Assembly: GCF_900103805.1 (NCBI RefSeq)
Contig: NZ_FNIB01000007.1
Span: forward strand, 233,795 to 297,794
Reading direction: 5' to 3'
DNA length: 64,000 nt
DNA from: Cryobacterium flavum
Lineage (GTDB): Bacteria; Actinomycetota; Actinomycetes; Actinomycetales; Microbacteriaceae
The stretch's first letter is position 1. Each line of letters begins with the position of its first letter. The notes beneath the pieces are model-generated. The model had not been told where the DNA came from, ran no database searches, and saw only the letters and a list, made by a program, of their open reading frames with translations. The translations under genes and the position numbers were made by a program. Shown in pieces: positions 1 to 9,520 of the stretch.

Positions 1-611
1 ACGCACTCACCGCCATCACGCCGGTCGTCACCGACCCCAATTTTCAATTCGGGCCGCCGTCCTACGAGCTGTGGGTACCCGTTGACATCTCAGAACAGCT
101 CGTGACCGCTCTGCAACGTGACGTGCAGGGCGCCCTGGGTGCTGACGCGTTCGTGCAGGTGAACCGGCAAGATTTCGCGGCTTACCAGGACGGCGACCCC
201 TACCTCTCGCTCAAACTCACTGTCGGCGCCATCGCCGGTCTGGTGCTGCTGCTCGGAGCGCTCGGACTGGTCAATATCGCCCTGGTCACCCTCAAACAGC
301 GCATCCGAGAGATCGGCATTCGCCGCAGCTTCGGGGCGACCGCCGGTCGGGTGTTCTTCGCCGTGATGATGGAAAGTGTTGTCGCCACCGTCGTCGCCGG
401 CATCGTCGGCGTCATCGCCGCCGTTCTCATTGTCAAGAGTCCGTTCGTCGAGGACTTCATCAGCCAGGGCCAGGTCACCGACTTTCCACCGTTCCCGGTC
501 GAAGCCGCCGTGCTCGGCCTGGTCTGCGCCACCGTGGTCGGCGCCCTCGCCGGGCTGATCCCCGCACTTGTCGCGGTGCGGGTGAAGGTGATCGACGCCA
601 TCCGCTACTAA
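1..611 (+). CDS. ABC transporter permease, MacB/FtsX class (5'-truncated)
   Basis: This is the C-terminal 202 residues of an ABC permease; the start lies before the window and the first whole codon is at base 3. Three hydrophobic helices are visible (about visible residues 65-93, 120-145 and 160-190). Between the first two sits RIREIGIRRSFGAT, the cytoplasmic loop typical of MacB/LolC/FtsX permeases. The stretch before the first helix would be the end of an extracytoplasmic domain. Such permeases work with a partner ATPase in export or envelope stress, but the partner is outside the window and the substrate cannot be read. Nothing suggests a frameshift. The family call is firm; the function is open. 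Confidence 0.8.
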   Translation, partial: ALTAITPVVTDPNFQFGPPSYELWVPVDISEQLVTALQRDVQGALGADAFVQVNRQDFAAYQDGDPYLSLKLTVGAIAGLVLLLGALGLVNIALVTLKQRIREIGIRRSFGATAGRVFFAVMMESVVATVVAGIVGVIAAVLIVKSPFVEDFISQGQVTDFPPFPVEAAVLGLVCATVVGALAGLIPALVAVRVKVIDAIRY

Positions 612-706
612 ACTAGCGCGCGACAAACGGATGCTGCCGCGTGCGCAATACCCGCCTGTCGCGAGGGCCGTGGGCGTGGGGTCGGCCGAATGTCGGTGGT
701 GCTTGG

Positions 707-712
707 TAGCGT
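707..712 (+). promoter_or_regulatory. -10 hexamer TAGCGT before ftsK, leaderless arrangement
   Basis: TAGCGT matches the actinobacterial -10 pattern TANNNT and ends 6 nt before the ATG at 719. No Shine-Dalgarno sequence is present, so transcription probably starts at or next to the start codon. Confidence 0.5.
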
Positions 713-718
713 TATTTC

Positions 719-3634
719 ATGGCTACGAGCACTAAGTCGACCGGGCGTGCCCGCACCCCGGCAGCGAAGGGCGCTCCGGCGCGCAAACCGAGGGCGACGA
801 GCGCCGGCGGTACCACCGCGCAGAAGACCGTCAAATTCACCGCTGTCGACGTGAAGCCGAGCCTGGGTGCCCGCGCCTGGATGGGCCTGGCCCACCTCGC
901 GGGCGCAGCAGCCCGTGCCCTTGGCCCTGAAAAACTCTCCAAAGACGAACGCCGCGACGGTCTGCCGTTCTTTCTCGTGCTGCTCGCCATCTCCGGCGCC
1001 ATCGTTGAGTGGTTCCTCATTAACAACCTCGTCGCCCAGCGGCTCGACGCCTACACCTTCGGTGGCCTGTTCGGCCGGGTTGCCTTCGCCCTGCCGGTCA
1101 TTCTGCTGCTGTTCTCGGTCTGGCTGTTTCGCAAACCCAGTTCGGTGCACGATAACGGCCGCATCGGCATCGGACTCAGCCTTCTGCTGGTGACCATCTC
1201 CGGGCTCTGCCATATCTTCGGCGTGCAGCCGCAGCCGCAAGACGGCATGCCGGCCCTCGCGCTGGCCGGTGGGGTCATCGGGTGGATGATCGCCGCCCCG
1301 CTGATCATGCTCACCACGTCGATCGGTGCCACAATCGTCGTCATCCTGCTGTTGCTGCTGAGCCTATTCATCATCACCAAGACCCCGCCGAACCGGGTCG
1401 GTCAGCGTTCCCGGGAGCTCTACGACTGGCTGTTCGGCGCCCAGCTGACGGCTGACGAAGAGCAAGCGGCCGCGAAAGCGACCAAGAACGGCAAGCCGGG
1501 CAAGACCGCGCAGGTCGAGCTTGACGGGCTCAATGTTGATTCAGGCGATGACGTCGATTCTGAAGGCGCGCTGCCGTGGTGGCGGCGCAACAACAGCAAG
1601 CGCGAGGAAGACCCCGACTTCGGCAGCGCGCTGTCGACCGAGTCGAAGGCCGGCCCGGCTGAGGTGGCTCCTGACCCGCTCAGCGTGCTGCTTGGCGGCA
1701 ATCAATCGCGCGGCGGCTTCGACAGCGCCATCGAATCGGAGGTCACCCACCACACAGCTCCGCCCGAACGCGACCACTACGGCACCGAGGTGCTCGAAGA
1801 CCTGCGCAAGGCGGAGCTCGCCGTCAAACGATTCACCGGTGAAGTCGACCTCGGCACCGGTCCGTCCACCGGCCTGCACTCCGACGACCCGGCCGGGCAC
1901 ACCGAAGTACTACCCGGCTTCGACGACGTCTTCCCCGAACTCAGCCAGGCAGTGGATGCCTCTGGCGCGGCCCTTCCCCCTCTCGCCTCCACTGACCCCC
2001 ACCCGGCCATTCCTTATCTCGTGCCCGCGGCATCCACTCTCACCGCCGGCCCGCCGGCCAAAGCGCGCTCGGCCGCCAACGACGACGTCGTGAAGTCGAT
2101 CACCGAGGTGCTGCGCCAGTTCCAGGTCGACGCGAAGGTCACCGGATTCTCCCGTGGCCCAACGGTCACCCAGTACGAGATCGAACTCGGCCCGGGCGTC
2201 AAGGTGGAGCGGGTTACCGCGCTCAGCAAGAACCTCTCCTACGCGGTCGCCTCGAATGAGGTGCGCATCCTCTCGCCCATCCCCGGCAAGAGTGCCATCG
2301 GCATCGAGATCCCCAACACCGATCGCGAAATCGTCACCCTCGGCGACGTGCTGCGGTCGAGCACCGCCACTAATGCCACCCACCCGATGACTATCGGTGT
2401 CGGCAAGGACGTCGGCGGCGGTTTCGTCATCGCCAACCTCGCAAAAATGCCCCACCTGCTCGTCGCCGGCTCCACCGGATCCGGCAAGTCCAGCTTCGTG
2501 AACTCCATGATCACCAGCCTGCTCATGCGCGCCAAGCCGAGCGACGTGCGCATGGTGCTGATCGACCCGAAGCGGGTCGAACTCGCCGCCTACGCCGGCG
2601 TGCCGCACCTCATCACGCCCATCATCACGAACCCGAAGAAAGCCGCCGAAGCGCTGCAGTGGGTCGTGAAAGAGATGGACATGCGTTACGACGACCTTGC
2701 GAGCTTCGGCTTTCGCCACATCGACGACTTCAACAAGGCCGTCGTCAATGGCGAGATCGTGCTGCCGGCCGGCAGCGAACGCAAACTCAAGCCCTACCCC
2801 TATCTGCTGGTCGTCGTCGACGAGCTGGCCGACCTCATGATGGTCGCCCCGCGCGACGTCGAGGACTCCATCGTGCGCATCACCCAGCTGGCCCGCGCCT
2901 CGGGAATTCACCTCGTGCTCGCCACCCAGCGACCCAGCGTCGACGTCGTCACCGGTCTGATCAAGGCCAACGTGCCCTCACGCCTCGCCTTTGCTGTGAC
3001 GAGCGTCACCGACTCCCGGGTCATCCTCGACCAGCCCGGCGCCGACAAGCTCATCGGGCAGGGCGACGCACTGTTCCTGCCGATGGGTGCCTCCAAAGCC
3101 GTGCGCGTGCAGGGCGCCTGGGTCACTGAAGACGAGATCGAGAAGGTCGTCAAGCATGTCACCATGCAGGCCCGTCCCGACTATCGGCCCGACGTTTCCA
3201 TGGTCGCCCCGCGCAAGGAAATCGACTCCGACATCGGCGACGACCTTGAGGTGCTGCTTGCCGCGGCGGAACTCGTCGTGTCCACCCAGTTCGGGTCCAC
3301 GTCGATGCTTCAGCGCAAACTGCGTGTCGGCTTCGCCAAGGCCGGCCGCCTGATGGACCTGCTCGAATCCCGCGAGATCGTCGGCCCCTCCGAAGGCTCC
3401 AAGGCGCGCGACGTGCTCGTGAACGCGGAACAGCTGCCGAGTGTGCTCGCCCGCCTGCGCGGCTCCGACGACGAACAGCACGCCCTCAAGGCGCAGTCCG
3501 ACGATTCGCGTGCTGCCTCCGCGCCCGACCCACGCTACGCCGATGACCCGGTCGAGAAAATGTCACAGGGGTATCCTGAGGTGGACGGCGCCTTGGACGA
3601 CGAGGATGCCTGGAAACTAACCGGCAGGGACTGA
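719..3634 (+). CDS. ftsK: DNA translocase FtsK/SpoIIIE
   Basis: A 971-residue septal DNA pump that moves chromosome ends through the closing division septum. About 60 basic, Ala/Pro-rich N-terminal residues precede four hydrophobic segments (roughly residues 80-230), then a variable acidic linker. The motor domain (from about 440) has Walker [10 protein letters not shown] and Walker [14 protein letters not shown]. The C-terminal winged-helix gamma domain, which reads chromosome polarity sequences, is at about 840-905. Length and domain order are normal for actinobacterial FtsK. The ATG at 719 is supported by the close -10 hexamer. pgsA begins 3 nt after its stop, so the two are probably cotranscribed. 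Confidence 0.96.
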   Translation: MATSTKSTGRARTPAAKGAPARKPRATSAGGTTAQKTVKFTAVDVKPSLGARAWMGLAHLAGAAARALGPEKLSKDERRDGLPFFLVLLAISGAIVEWFLINNLVAQRLDAYTFGGLFGRVAFALPVILLLFSVWLFRKPSSVHDNGRIGIGLSLLLVTISGLCHIFGVQPQPQDGMPALALAGGVIGWMIAAPLIMLTTSIGATIVVILLLLLSLFIITKTPPNRVGQRSRELYDWLFGAQLTADEEQAAAKATKNGKPGKTAQVELDGLNVDSGDDVDSEGALPWWRRNNSKREEDPDFGSALSTESKAGPAEVAPDPLSVLLGGNQSRGGFDSAIESEVTHHTAPPERDHYGTEVLEDLRKAELAVKRFTGEVDLGTGPSTGLHSDDPAGHTEVLPGFDDVFPELSQAVDASGAALPPLASTDPHPAIPYLVPAASTLTAGPPAKARSAANDDVVKSITEVLRQFQVDAKVTGFSRGPTVTQYEIELGPGVKVERVTALSKNLSYAVASNEVRILSPIPGKSAIGIEIPNTDREIVTLGDVLRSSTATNATHPMTIGVGKDVGGGFVIANLAKMPHLLVAGSTGSGKSSFVNSMITSLLMRAKPSDVRMVLIDPKRVELAAYAGVPHLITPIITNPKKAAEALQWVVKEMDMRYDDLASFGFRHIDDFNKAVVNGEIVLPAGSERKLKPYPYLLVVVDELADLMMVAPRDVEDSIVRITQLARASGIHLVLATQRPSVDVVTGLIKANVPSRLAFAVTSVTDSRVILDQPGADKLIGQGDALFLPMGASKAVRVQGAWVTEDEIEKVVKHVTMQARPDYRPDVSMVAPRKEIDSDIGDDLEVLLAAAELVVSTQFGSTSMLQRKLRVGFAKAGRLMDLLESREIVGPSEGSKARDVLVNAEQLPSVLARLRGSDDEQHALKAQSDDSRAASAPDPRYADDPVEKMSQGYPEVDGALDDEDAWKLTGRD

Positions 3635-3637
3635 ACC

Positions 3638-4231
3638 ATGGCATCACCACAAGCATCCGTCACCCGGCCCAGTAACTGGAACGTTCCCAACCTGATCACG
3701 GTCGTGCGCATCCTGCTCGCCCCCGTTTTTATCTGGATGCTGCTGGCCGCCGACGGCCCTCAGGACACCCTGCGCTGGGTCGCCGCCGTGCTGTTCATCA
3801 TCGCCATCGCCACCGACGGCATCGACGGCATGATCGCCCGCCGCCACAACCTCGTCACGGACCTCGGCAAGATTCTCGACCCGATCGCCGACAAGATCCT
3901 CACCGGTGGCGCCCTGGTCTGCCTGTCTATTCTGGGGGAGTTGCCCTGGTGGGTGACCATCGTCATCCTGGTGCGAGAGATCGGCATTACGGTGTTCCGC
4001 TTCGTCATGCTGCGCGACCGGGTCATTCCGGCCAGTCGCGGCGGCAAGCTCAAGACCGTTGCCCAGTCCGTGTCGATCTCGCTCGCCTTGCTGCCGTTCA
4101 ACCAGGTGTTCGGCGACTGGGTGGACTGGCTCAACACGGCCACCATGACCATCGCGCTCGTGCTCACCGTAGTCTCCGGCCTCGACTATCTGATCTCGGC
4201 CTGGCGCCTGCGAAAGCACGACGTTGCCTGA
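3638..4231 (+). CDS. pgsA: CDP-diacylglycerol--glycerol-3-phosphate 3-phosphatidyltransferase
   Basis: A membrane enzyme of 197 residues that transfers a phosphatidyl group from CDP-diacylglycerol to glycerol-3-phosphate, the committed step to phosphatidylglycerol. The CDP-alcohol phosphotransferase motif DG-x2-AR-x8-G-x3-D-x3-D is complete (starting DGMIARRHNL, near residue 65), and several transmembrane helices surround it. It starts 3 nt after ftsK and overlaps cinA by 8 nt, so it sits in a compact operon. This placement next to ftsK and the clgR-recA block is common in Actinobacteria. Another CDP-alcohol acceptor is possible, but glycerol-3-phosphate is the likeliest from context. Confidence 0.92.
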   Translation: MASPQASVTRPSNWNVPNLITVVRILLAPVFIWMLLAADGPQDTLRWVAAVLFIIAIATDGIDGMIARRHNLVTDLGKILDPIADKILTGGALVCLSILGELPWWVTIVILVREIGITVFRFVMLRDRVIPASRGGKLKTVAQSVSISLALLPFNQVFGDWVDWLNTATMTIALVLTVVSGLDYLISAWRLRKHDVA

Positions 4232-4784
4232 CCCGGCCACGGTCACGGGTTCACTCCCCGTAACTCACCCGGCCCAGTCGGCTGGGCCAGCGGATGCGAC
4301 GGCCGAGCTGATCGCCGAGCTCACCACCCATCACCTCACCATCGCCGTGGCCGAGTCGCTGACCGGCGGACTGCTCGTGGCTGAGCTCGTGCGCATTCCC
4401 GGGGCATCCGTTGTGGTGCGTGGGGGAGTCGTTGCCTACGACACTGCCCTGAAGCGCAGCCTGCTGCACGTCGACAGCAGTGTGCTGAACGTGCACGGCC
4501 CCGTCCACGCCGACGTCGCCAAGCAGATGGCCGGCGGGGTGCGCACCCTGCTCGCGGTGAACGGCGTACGCGCCGACATCGGTGTGTCGACGACCGGTGT
4601 CGCCGGGCCCGGCCCCGACGGGGGACACCCGGCTGGAACGGTGTTCATCGGTCTCTCCAAAGGCACTGGATCCTGGGCTGTTCCACTGCACCTCCATGGT
4701 GACCGGGGAGAGATTCGCGCCGAAACCGTGAGCCATGCGATCGATGCTGTGCGTGCGCTGATAGCGCAGGGTGACGCGGAATAG
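4224..4784 (+). CDS. CinA family protein (nicotinamide-nucleotide amidase domain)
   Basis: A 186-residue protein consisting only of the CinA C-terminal domain, which in characterised members (PncC) deamidates NMN to NaMN in pyridine nucleotide salvage. Typical motifs are AVAESLTGGLL near residue 38 and STTGVAGPGPDGGHPAGTV near residue 125. The N-terminal MoeA-like domain of long CinA proteins is absent, as is usual in Actinobacteria. The annotated start is a TTG overlapping the end of pgsA by 8 nt; no better start with a clear ribosome site is visible, so the first ~15 residues are uncertain. The position before clgR and recA is conserved, but a link to competence is not implied. Confidence 0.88.
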   Translation: MPDPATVTGSLPVTHPAQSAGPADATAELIAELTTHHLTIAVAESLTGGLLVAELVRIPGASVVVRGGVVAYDTALKRSLLHVDSSVLNVHGPVHADVAKQMAGGVRTLLAVNGVRADIGVSTTGVAGPGPDGGHPAGTVFIGLSKGTGSWAVPLHLHGDRGEIRAETVSHAIDAVRALIAQGDAE

Positions 4785-4928
4785 TTCCTGTTACGGGCTG
4801 GTTACATCGAAGACATTCACAAGCAAAGCCCAGTGATTCTCGGTAGTGTCAACGTGTCGGATGAATGCAGTATTGTAAGCATCCAGCATCGCATTCCGGT
4901 AGTTATTAGGCATAAGAAGGAGGTTCCG

Positions 4929-5237
4929 ATGATTCTTGTTCGTCAGGAAATCGGCGATGTGCTCAGGGACTTCCGCCTGCAAAAGGGGCGTACCCTGCGT
5001 CAGGTCGCAAGCAAAGCCAGCGTCGCGCTCGGCTACCTCAGTGAGGTAGAACGAGGACAGAAAGAGGCCTCTTCGGAGATTCTCGCTTCTGTCGCCGATG
5101 CACTGGAAACCCCGATCTCGGTCATCATGCGCGAAGTTGGCGACCGTCTCGCCGTCATCGAGGGAATCGATCAGTTCCCCGACACGGTACCGGACGAGTT
5201 CGTCAACACGTTCGATGCCGATCTCATGGTGCGTTAG
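4929..5237 (+). CDS. clgR: XRE-family transcriptional regulator, ClgR type
   Basis: A small DNA-binding protein of 102 residues. The N-terminal two thirds is a Cro/CI-type helix-turn-helix (GRTLRQVASKASVALGYLSE with VERGQKEAS following), nearly identical in plan to ClgR, the activator of clp protease and chaperone genes. An upstream in-frame GTG at 4833 would add 32 residues, but the ATG at 4929 has a strong ribosome site (AAGGAGG, 4917-4923) and gives the usual ClgR length. The gene lies between cinA and recA as in Mycobacterium and Streptomyces. ClgR of those species autoregulates; I could not find a convincing copy of its published site upstream. Confidence 0.85.
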   Translation: MILVRQEIGDVLRDFRLQKGRTLRQVASKASVALGYLSEVERGQKEASSEILASVADALETPISVIMREVGDRLAVIEGIDQFPDTVPDEFVNTFDADLMVR

Positions 5238-5276
5238 TCATCAACCGGTAGCGTTCCTAGGATTTTCAGTATCATC

Positions 5277-5311
5277 AACCACCGTCGACACAGAGTGTCG
5301 GCGGTGGTTGT
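5277..5311 (+). terminator. Hairpin terminator after clgR
   Basis: The arm CAACCACCGTCGACAC (5277-5292) pairs with 5296-5311 around an AGA loop: 16 pairs including one G-T wobble. There is no U-tract, which is common for high-GC terminators. It separates clgR from the DUF3046 gene. Confidence 0.75.
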
Positions 5312-5333
5312 CATTTCAGGTTGAAGGAGTGTC

Positions 5334-5558
5334 GTGCGACTCAGTGAATTTCGCACCGCGATGAAAGAAGAGTTCGGCGACGCCTACGGGCGCGTGCTCA
5401 CCCGTGACCTCGTTCTCACCCCGCTCGATGGGCGTACCGCTGATCAGGCCCTCGCTGCTGGTGTTCCCGCCCGCGAGGTCTGGCTGGCGCTCTGCGCCGA
5501 AGTCGATGTGCCGCGCAGCCGCTGGCACGGTGCCGGCATTCCTGCTCCGCGCCAGTAG
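5334..5558 (+). CDS. DUF3046 family protein
   Basis: A 74-residue soluble protein beginning MRLSEFRTAMKEEFG and containing DLVLTPLDGRTADQALAAG. This is the DUF3046 family, found almost only in Actinobacteria just upstream of recA. Its biochemical role is unknown. The GTG start at 5334 follows AAGGAG at a good distance, and the strong hairpin before it makes it the first gene of its own transcript. A link to recA rests only on conserved position. Confidence 0.85.
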   Translation: MRLSEFRTAMKEEFGDAYGRVLTRDLVLTPLDGRTADQALAAGVPAREVWLALCAEVDVPRSRWHGAGIPAPRQ

Positions 5559-5879
5559 CGTCGTTCAGCCTCCTCGGGTTAGGCCGATATTTCGACACGC
5601 CGCAAAAACATTCCCGATAATGGTCGAATACCTGTTCGGGCTTGATAGGCTCCTCCACAGCAGACAATCTGACAGATTGCGCACCGTTTGATCGTGCTCC
5701 CGACCAGTGTCGGAGGTGCGGCGTACAGTCGAATTTGTCAGAGAAAGTCGGCAAATGCCTTGTCGAAACGTGCATCAGGGTCCGACCCTGCGCGGGCCGA
5801 CAGCCTACAGGCGCCACCACGCACACCCGCAGCGCCGTTCACAACCGGCGACAGTGCAGAACCCAAGGAGATCACCACC
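5559..5879 (+). other. Intergenic region and long leader upstream of recA
   Basis: This 321-nt stretch holds the SOS box at 5624-5639, a possible -10 TAGGCT at 5646-5651 and a second possible -10 TACAGT near 5726. The remaining leader before the recA ribosome site (AAGGAGA at about 5866) is 150-220 nt long. An open frame runs through it into recA, but it lacks a start with a ribosome site and reads as non-conserved sequence. I see no named structured RNA in it. Confidence 0.6.
5624..5639 (+). promoter_or_regulatory. SOS box (LexA operator) of recA
   Basis: TCGAATACCTGTTCGG matches the Gram-positive LexA consensus CGAAC-N4-GTTCG at 9 of 10 core positions (5625-5638). A -10-like TAGGCT lies at 5646-5651, so LexA bound here would cover the -35 region. 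lexA itself is in this window at 17340-18044. Confidence 0.85.
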
Positions 5880-7025
5880 ATGGCATCACAAGCGGACCGC
5901 GAGAAAGCCCTCGAAACCGCCCTCGCGCAAATCGATCGTCAGTTCGGCAAGGGATCGGTCATGCGCCTCGGCAGCGACGAGCGCGCCCCCGTCGAGACCA
6001 TTTCTACCGGGTCGGTTGCTCTCGACGTCGCACTCGGCATAGGCGGGTTACCGCGTGGTCGCATCGTGGAGATCTACGGCCCGGAATCCTCGGGTAAGAC
6101 CACACTCACCCTGCACGCCATCGCGAACGCGCAGAAGAACGGCGGCATCGCCGCCTTCATCGACGCCGAGCACGCCCTCGACCCGGAGTACGCCAAGAAG
6201 CTCGGCGTCGATATCGATGCCCTCCTCGTCTCCCAGCCCGATACCGGTGAGCAGGCCCTCGAAATCGCCGACATGCTCGTGCGAAGCGGGTCCATCGACC
6301 TCATCGTCGTCGACTCCGTTGCCGCCTTGGTTCCGCGCGCCGAGATCGAGGGCGAGATGGGTGACTCGCACGTCGGCCTGCAGGCCCGGCTCATGTCCCA
6401 GGCCCTGCGTAAGCTCACCGGTGGCCTCAGTCAGACCAACACCACCATGATCTTCATCAACCAGTTGCGCGAGAAGATCGGTGTGTTCTTCGGTAGCCCC
6501 GAGACCACCTCGGGCGGTAAAGCCCTCAAGTTCTACGCCTCGGTGCGCCTCGACATTCGCCGCATTGAAACTCTCAAAGACGGCACGGATGCCATCGGTA
6601 ACCGCACTAGGGTCAAGGTCGTCAAGAACAAGATGGCGCCGCCCTTCAAGCAGGCCGAGTTCGACATCATGTATGGCATCGGTATCTCCCGTGAGGGCAG
6701 CCTGATCGACTTCGGTGTCGACCAGGGCATCGTCAAGAAGTCCGGCGCATGGTACACCTACGACGGCGACCAGCTCGGCCAGGGTAAAGAGAACTCGCGC
6801 AACTTCCTGATGAAGAACCCTGACATGGCCAACGAGATCGAGCGCAAGATTCTGATCAAGCTCGGTGTCGGTCCAGAGGGCATCGCGGCCAAAGCCGCCG
6901 AAAAGGCCGCTGCCGCAATCGCGCTGGAGGCCGAAACCAAGGCTAAGGCCGAAGCGGATGCCGCAGCCGTGCTGGTCGGCGGCCCTGTCGTCACCAAGGT
7001 GGCCCCCGCCCGCAAGACCGCCTAA
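5880..7025 (+). CDS. recA: Recombinase RecA
   Basis: The 381-residue strand-exchange ATPase that repairs DNA and triggers LexA self-cleavage. It has Walker [10 protein letters not shown] (near residue 65), the MAW motif region, Walker [16 protein letters not shown] and loop-2 region [16 protein letters not shown]. The C-terminal tail is Ala/Lys-rich and longer than in E. coli, as in many actinobacteria. No intein is present. The frame is open upstream, but the ATG at 5880 has AAGGAGA before it and gives the standard N-terminus [12 protein letters not shown]. Control by LexA is supported by the box at 5624-5639. recX follows after 58 nt. Confidence 0.98.
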   Translation: MASQADREKALETALAQIDRQFGKGSVMRLGSDERAPVETISTGSVALDVALGIGGLPRGRIVEIYGPESSGKTTLTLHAIANAQKNGGIAAFIDAEHALDPEYAKKLGVDIDALLVSQPDTGEQALEIADMLVRSGSIDLIVVDSVAALVPRAEIEGEMGDSHVGLQARLMSQALRKLTGGLSQTNTTMIFINQLREKIGVFFGSPETTSGGKALKFYASVRLDIRRIETLKDGTDAIGNRTRVKVVKNKMAPPFKQAEFDIMYGIGISREGSLIDFGVDQGIVKKSGAWYTYDGDQLGQGKENSRNFLMKNPDMANEIERKILIKLGVGPEGIAAKAAEKAAAAIALEAETKAKAEADAAAVLVGGPVVTKVAPARKTA

Positions 7026-7083
7026 CCGGCCGCGCCACACCAAACATCAGTTCCGCAACGACAACAAAAGGTAGGTCACGCTA

Positions 7084-7836
7084 ATGGTGCACTTCGAACC
7101 CCCGGACGATGCAGCAGAACGCGCCGACTCCGGTTTGGCTCCCGTGACCTACCTGCCCGGTGCGGCACCGGGCATGAAACGCCGCTCGCCGCTCGAACCC
7201 CGCCCGGCGGCGGCCGACAGGTTCGCCGCCGCGGCGGCTGCCGCTCGGGAGGCAGAGGCCGCCGCCGATAACGAGGCCGAGAGTATCGACAGCGACCAGG
7301 TCGACGACGAAGCCACCGCAGCAGACTTTGCCGCTGATGCGGCCGATCAGCGGGAGCGGGCCGAAAAGGTGCTGTTGCACCGGCTGCGCGGCCGCTCCCT
7401 CTCCACGGTCGAAGCCCTCCTGGTACTGAACGCTACCGGGGTCGACTCCGGTGAAGCCAGCGAGATCATCGAGAAATTCATTGAGCTGAACTACCTCGAC
7501 GAAGCCAAGCTTGCCGACCAGATCATCCACAGCCACAACGTACGCAAGGGCCTCGGCCGCACCGGCGTTGAAGCCGAAATGCGCAGGCGCAAACTCGACC
7601 CGGGCGTCATGATGGACAAGCTCGAAGAACTTCCCGACGACGAAGCCGAACGCGCCATCGACCTGGCCACCAAGCGCATCGGGCAGATGGAACGCTTCGA
7701 CGACCAGACCATCGACCGTCGCCTCACCGGCTTTCTCATGCGTAAGGGCTACAGCTCGGCAGCGGTACGACTCGCCGTCAAAGCAGCCATGGACAGCCGT
7801 GGTGGCGGCGGCGCCTCCCGCGTGCGTTTTCGTTGA
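7084..7836 (+). CDS. recX: Regulatory protein RecX
   Basis: A 250-residue modulator that binds RecA filaments and limits their activity. About the first 95 residues form an acidic, Ala-rich extension without obvious fold. The conserved part starts around VLLHRLRGRSLSTVEALLVL and consists of repeated three-helix units, including DQIIHSHNVRKGLGRTGVEAE and the end LTGFLMRKGYSSAAVRLAV. The position directly after recA and the likely shared transcript support the name. The extension makes it longer than the E. coli protein (166 residues); similar extensions are known in Actinobacteria. Confidence 0.92.
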   Translation: MVHFEPPDDAAERADSGLAPVTYLPGAAPGMKRRSPLEPRPAAADRFAAAAAAAREAEAAADNEAESIDSDQVDDEATAADFAADAADQRERAEKVLLHRLRGRSLSTVEALLVLNATGVDSGEASEIIEKFIELNYLDEAKLADQIIHSHNVRKGLGRTGVEAEMRRRKLDPGVMMDKLEELPDDEAERAIDLATKRIGQMERFDDQTIDRRLTGFLMRKGYSSAAVRLAVKAAMDSRGGGGASRVRFR

Positions 7837-7895
7837 TGCTGGCCGCTGATGCAGGCGTGGGCCTGGCTCACGGCCCGCACACCGAATTGCTCGCG

Positions 7896-7901
7896 TAAAC
7901 T
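7896..7901 (+). promoter_or_regulatory. -10 hexamer TAAACT before miaB
   Basis: TAAACT ends 9 nt before the miaB ATG at 7911 and there is no ribosome site between them. This fits a leaderless or nearly leaderless transcript. An overlapping TATACC could serve instead. Confidence 0.5.
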
Positions 7902-7910
7902 ATACCCACT

Positions 7911-9515
7911 ATGAGTATCGTCGCCCCCGAACTAGCCCGCCGAACCGTGATCACACCCTCGGCAGCCGCGATCGACGAGTCGGGGCGCGCGCGCACCTAC
8001 GAGGTGCGCACCTTCGGCTGCCAGATGAACGTGCACGACTCCGAACGGCTCAGCGGTTCGCTCGAGGCGGCCGGCTACGTCTCGGCCGATGGCGGCGAGG
8101 CCGACATTGTCGTGATCAACACCTGTGCCGTGCGTGAGAACGCCGACAACAAGCTCTATGGCAACCTCGGCTACCTCGCCTCGGTGAAGCGCAAGCACGC
8201 GGGCATGCAGATCGCCGTTGGCGGCTGCCTCGCTCAAAAAGACAAGACCACCATCCTCGAAAAGGCACCGTGGGTCGACGTCGTCTTTGGCACCCACAAC
8301 ATGGGCTCCCTGCCCAGCCTGCTTGAACGGGCCCGGCACAACGGTGAGGCTCAACTCGAAATTCTCGAATCCCTCGAGACCTTCCCCTCGACCCTGCCCA
8401 CCAAACGGGACTCCAGCTACAGCGGCTGGGTCTCGATCTCGGTCGGCTGCAACAACACCTGCACGTTCTGCATCGTGCCGGCCCTCCGCGGCAAGGAGAA
8501 AGACCGCCGCCCGGGCGAGATTCTCGCCGAGATCCAGGCCCTTGTCGATGACGGTGCCATCGAGGTCACCCTGCTCGGCCAGAACGTGAACTCCTACGGG
8601 GTCGAATTCGGCGACAAGCTCGCTTTCGGCAAGCTGTTGCGCGCGGCCGGCAAGATCGAGGGGCTGGAGCGCATCCGCTTCACCAGCCCGCACCCCGCCG
8701 CGTTCACCGACGACGTCATTGACGCCATGGCGGAAACGCCGGCCGTCATGCCGCAGCTGCACATGCCGCTGCAGTCGGGCTCCGACCGTATCCTCAAGTC
8801 GATGCGACGCTCCTACCGCGGTGCGAAGTTCCTCGGCATTCTCGACCGGGTGCGTGCCCAGATGCCGAGCGCGGCCATCAGCACCGACATCATCGTCGGT
8901 TTCCCCGGCGAAACCGAAGAGGACTTTCAGGAAACCCTGCGGGTTGTTGAACAGGCCCGGTTCGCGACGGCGTTCACTTTTCAGTACTCCATTCGCCCTG
9001 GCACTCCGGCCGCGACAATGCCTGACCAAGTTCCCAAGGCCGTCGTGCAGGACCGCTACGAGCGACTCGCGGCCCTACAGGAGCGCATCTCCCTCGAAGA
9101 GAACCAGGCGATGATCGGCCGTGAGGTTGAACTGCTCGTCGCCAACGAGGGCCGCAAGGACAGCGATACCCACCGGCTGAGTGGCCGCGCGCCCGACAGC
9201 CGCCTCGTGCACTTCGACGTGCCAGTCGGTTCACCCCGTCCCCGTCCCGGCGATATGGTCACTGTCGTCGTCACCCAGGCCGCACCGTTCCACCTCATCG
9301 CAGACTCCACCGACGGTGCGCCGCTCCGCATCCGAACGACTCGGGCCGGCGAGGCGTGGGACCGCATGGAAGCCGAATCCTGCGGAGTACCCGCTCATGG
9401 TGGCGCAACCGGTGGCGCCGGCCCCATTTCGCTCGGTTTGCCGACGATCGGCCTGCGGCTCGAGGGTGGCTCTACCACCATCCCCATCTATAACGTGAAC
9501 GACGACGAGCGCTAG
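7911..9515 (+). CDS. miaB: tRNA-2-methylthio-N6-dimethylallyladenosine synthase
   Basis: A radical-SAM enzyme of 534 residues that adds the methylthio group to i6A37 of tRNAs reading UNN codons. The N-terminal UPF0004 domain has the first cluster cysteines ([40 protein letters not shown]). The radical-SAM motif CNNTCTFC lies near residue 180, and a TRAM domain (about 390-455) follows. A Gly-rich tail of about 70 residues extends beyond TRAM. It precedes miaA, which makes its substrate, by only 5 nt, so the two modification steps are coupled in one operon. Confidence 0.95.
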   Translation: MSIVAPELARRTVITPSAAAIDESGRARTYEVRTFGCQMNVHDSERLSGSLEAAGYVSADGGEADIVVINTCAVRENADNKLYGNLGYLASVKRKHAGMQIAVGGCLAQKDKTTILEKAPWVDVVFGTHNMGSLPSLLERARHNGEAQLEILESLETFPSTLPTKRDSSYSGWVSISVGCNNTCTFCIVPALRGKEKDRRPGEILAEIQALVDDGAIEVTLLGQNVNSYGVEFGDKLAFGKLLRAAGKIEGLERIRFTSPHPAAFTDDVIDAMAETPAVMPQLHMPLQSGSDRILKSMRRSYRGAKFLGILDRVRAQMPSAAISTDIIVGFPGETEEDFQETLRVVEQARFATAFTFQYSIRPGTPAATMPDQVPKAVVQDRYERLAALQERISLEENQAMIGREVELLVANEGRKDSDTHRLSGRAPDSRLVHFDVPVGSPRPRPGDMVTVVVTQAAPFHLIADSTDGAPLRIRTTRAGEAWDRMEAESCGVPAHGGATGGAGPISLGLPTIGLRLEGGSTTIPIYNVNDDER

Positions 9516-9520
9516 GAGCC

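Noticed and set aside
619..663. CGCGACA/TGTCGCG inverted repeat after the first permease gene
   Set aside because: Only seven pairs with a 31-nt loop; too weak to call a terminator.
1910..2911. Long minus-strand open frames inside ftsK, lhr, pheT and other large genes
   Set aside because: They are GC-bias shadows of real genes; their translations are His/Gly/Asp-rich and lack known domains.
5688..5879. N-terminal extension of recA in the open upstream frame
   Set aside because: RecA homology starts at MASQADREK and the AAGGAGA ribosome site fits ATG 5880.
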